Below, in pieces: positions 49,469 to 49,592 of a stretch of DNA of 49,592 nt. The notes under the pieces were generated by a model. That model was given only the letters and a program-made list of their open reading frames with translations, did not search any database and had not been told where the DNA came from. A program made the position numbers and the translations under genes. How positions within the stretch are numbered: position 1 is the stretch's first letter; each line of letters starts with the position of its first letter. Source of the stretch: Amycolatopsis pittospori (GTDB taxonomy: Bacteria > Actinomycetota > Actinomycetes > Mycobacteriales > Pseudonocardiaceae); the NCBI RefSeq assembly GCF_013870525.1, contig NZ_JACBXD010000060.1, forward strand, positions 1 through 49,592, written 5' to 3'.

Positions 49469-49592
49469 TCAGGCCCGTCGTCGTCGGCTCGCCGTGAAGA
49501 CGACCGCGCCGCCCGCACCCAGCAGCCCGAGCCCGGTCAGCAACGCGGGTTCGAGATCGAAGCCGGTCGTGGCCAGCGAAGCGGGGCTCGCG
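49469..49592 (-). CDS. C-terminus of a sortase-anchored surface protein (partial)
   Basis: The last 41 residues are visible: ASPAS-LATTG-FDLEPALLTGLGLLGAGGAVVF-TASRRRRA, then TGA at 49471-49469. LATTG is an LAxTG-type sorting signal used by class E sortases of high-GC actinobacteria; it is followed by a hydrophobic span and a basic tail, the full sorting signal in order. The protein runs off the right edge, so its ectodomain is unknown. It is convergent with murA. Confidence 0.75.
   Translation of the reverse strand, partial: ASPASLATTGFDLEPALLTGLGLLGAGGAVVFTASRRRRA

Overview
The window is a high-GC actinobacterial chromosome segment, most likely Amycolatopsis or a close relative in the Pseudonocardiaceae. 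The grounds are base composition, frequent GTG starts, many -10 boxes 6-8 bases before a start codon (leaderless mRNAs), and a conserved actinobacterial housekeeping gene order. No phage, transposase, IS element or CRISPR array is visible.

Layout. 1-2401: the start of a secreted HbpS/GlcG-family protein (running off the left edge) diverges from a NarL-type kinase/regulator pair, the arrangement known for the haem- and redox-sensing HbpS-SenS-SenR system. 2447-11568: mixed accessory genes, namely an SDR, a GNAT, a P-loop kinase, a secreted tripeptidyl-aminopeptidase-like hydrolase, a small secreted Cys-rich protein, tRNA-Arg(CCG), a MarR/epoxide hydrolase divergon with two visible operators, a CDF metal exporter under apparent metal control, and a DUF305-DUF3105 pair. 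11724-18069: argS-lysA-hom-thrC-thrB. 18489-23389: rho, a second P-loop kinase, a secreted CHAP/NlpC-like protein, rpmE and prfA.

23397-31997 separates prfA from prmC, which are neighbours in many bacteria. It carries a GT2-GtrA-PIG-V polyprenyl-sugar operon, two further multi-pass (GT-C-like) proteins, a MerR/hydrolase divergon and an HD phosphohydrolase. The housekeeping order then resumes: prmC (32082), an inserted secreted M6-type metalloprotease, sua5, wecA, atpI-atpBEFHAGDC (37463-45440), a DUF2550 gene, an unusual aroA-like gene, a 50-residue small protein, a PduO-type cobalamin adenosyltransferase, murA, and the tail of an LATTG sortase substrate at the right edge.

The most unusual non-coding structure is at 32957-33293. 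Six 21-bp units are arranged three forward, a 20-bp centre, and three inverted. This array lies between two almost identical 66-bp palindromes. Related palindromes recur at 9916 and, as a half copy, at 47178. A second hairpin family (arms TGAAGG...CTT) sits at gene ends at 20569, 21174, 35413 and 47483. In both families each arm is itself a dyad. Other points of note are two GGGACC-NN-GGTCCT palindromes 24 bp apart before atpB, a strong hairpin between atpD and atpC, and apparent drug-insensitive active-site residues in both carboxyvinyltransferases (Ala for Gly96 in AroA, Asp for Cys115 in MurA).
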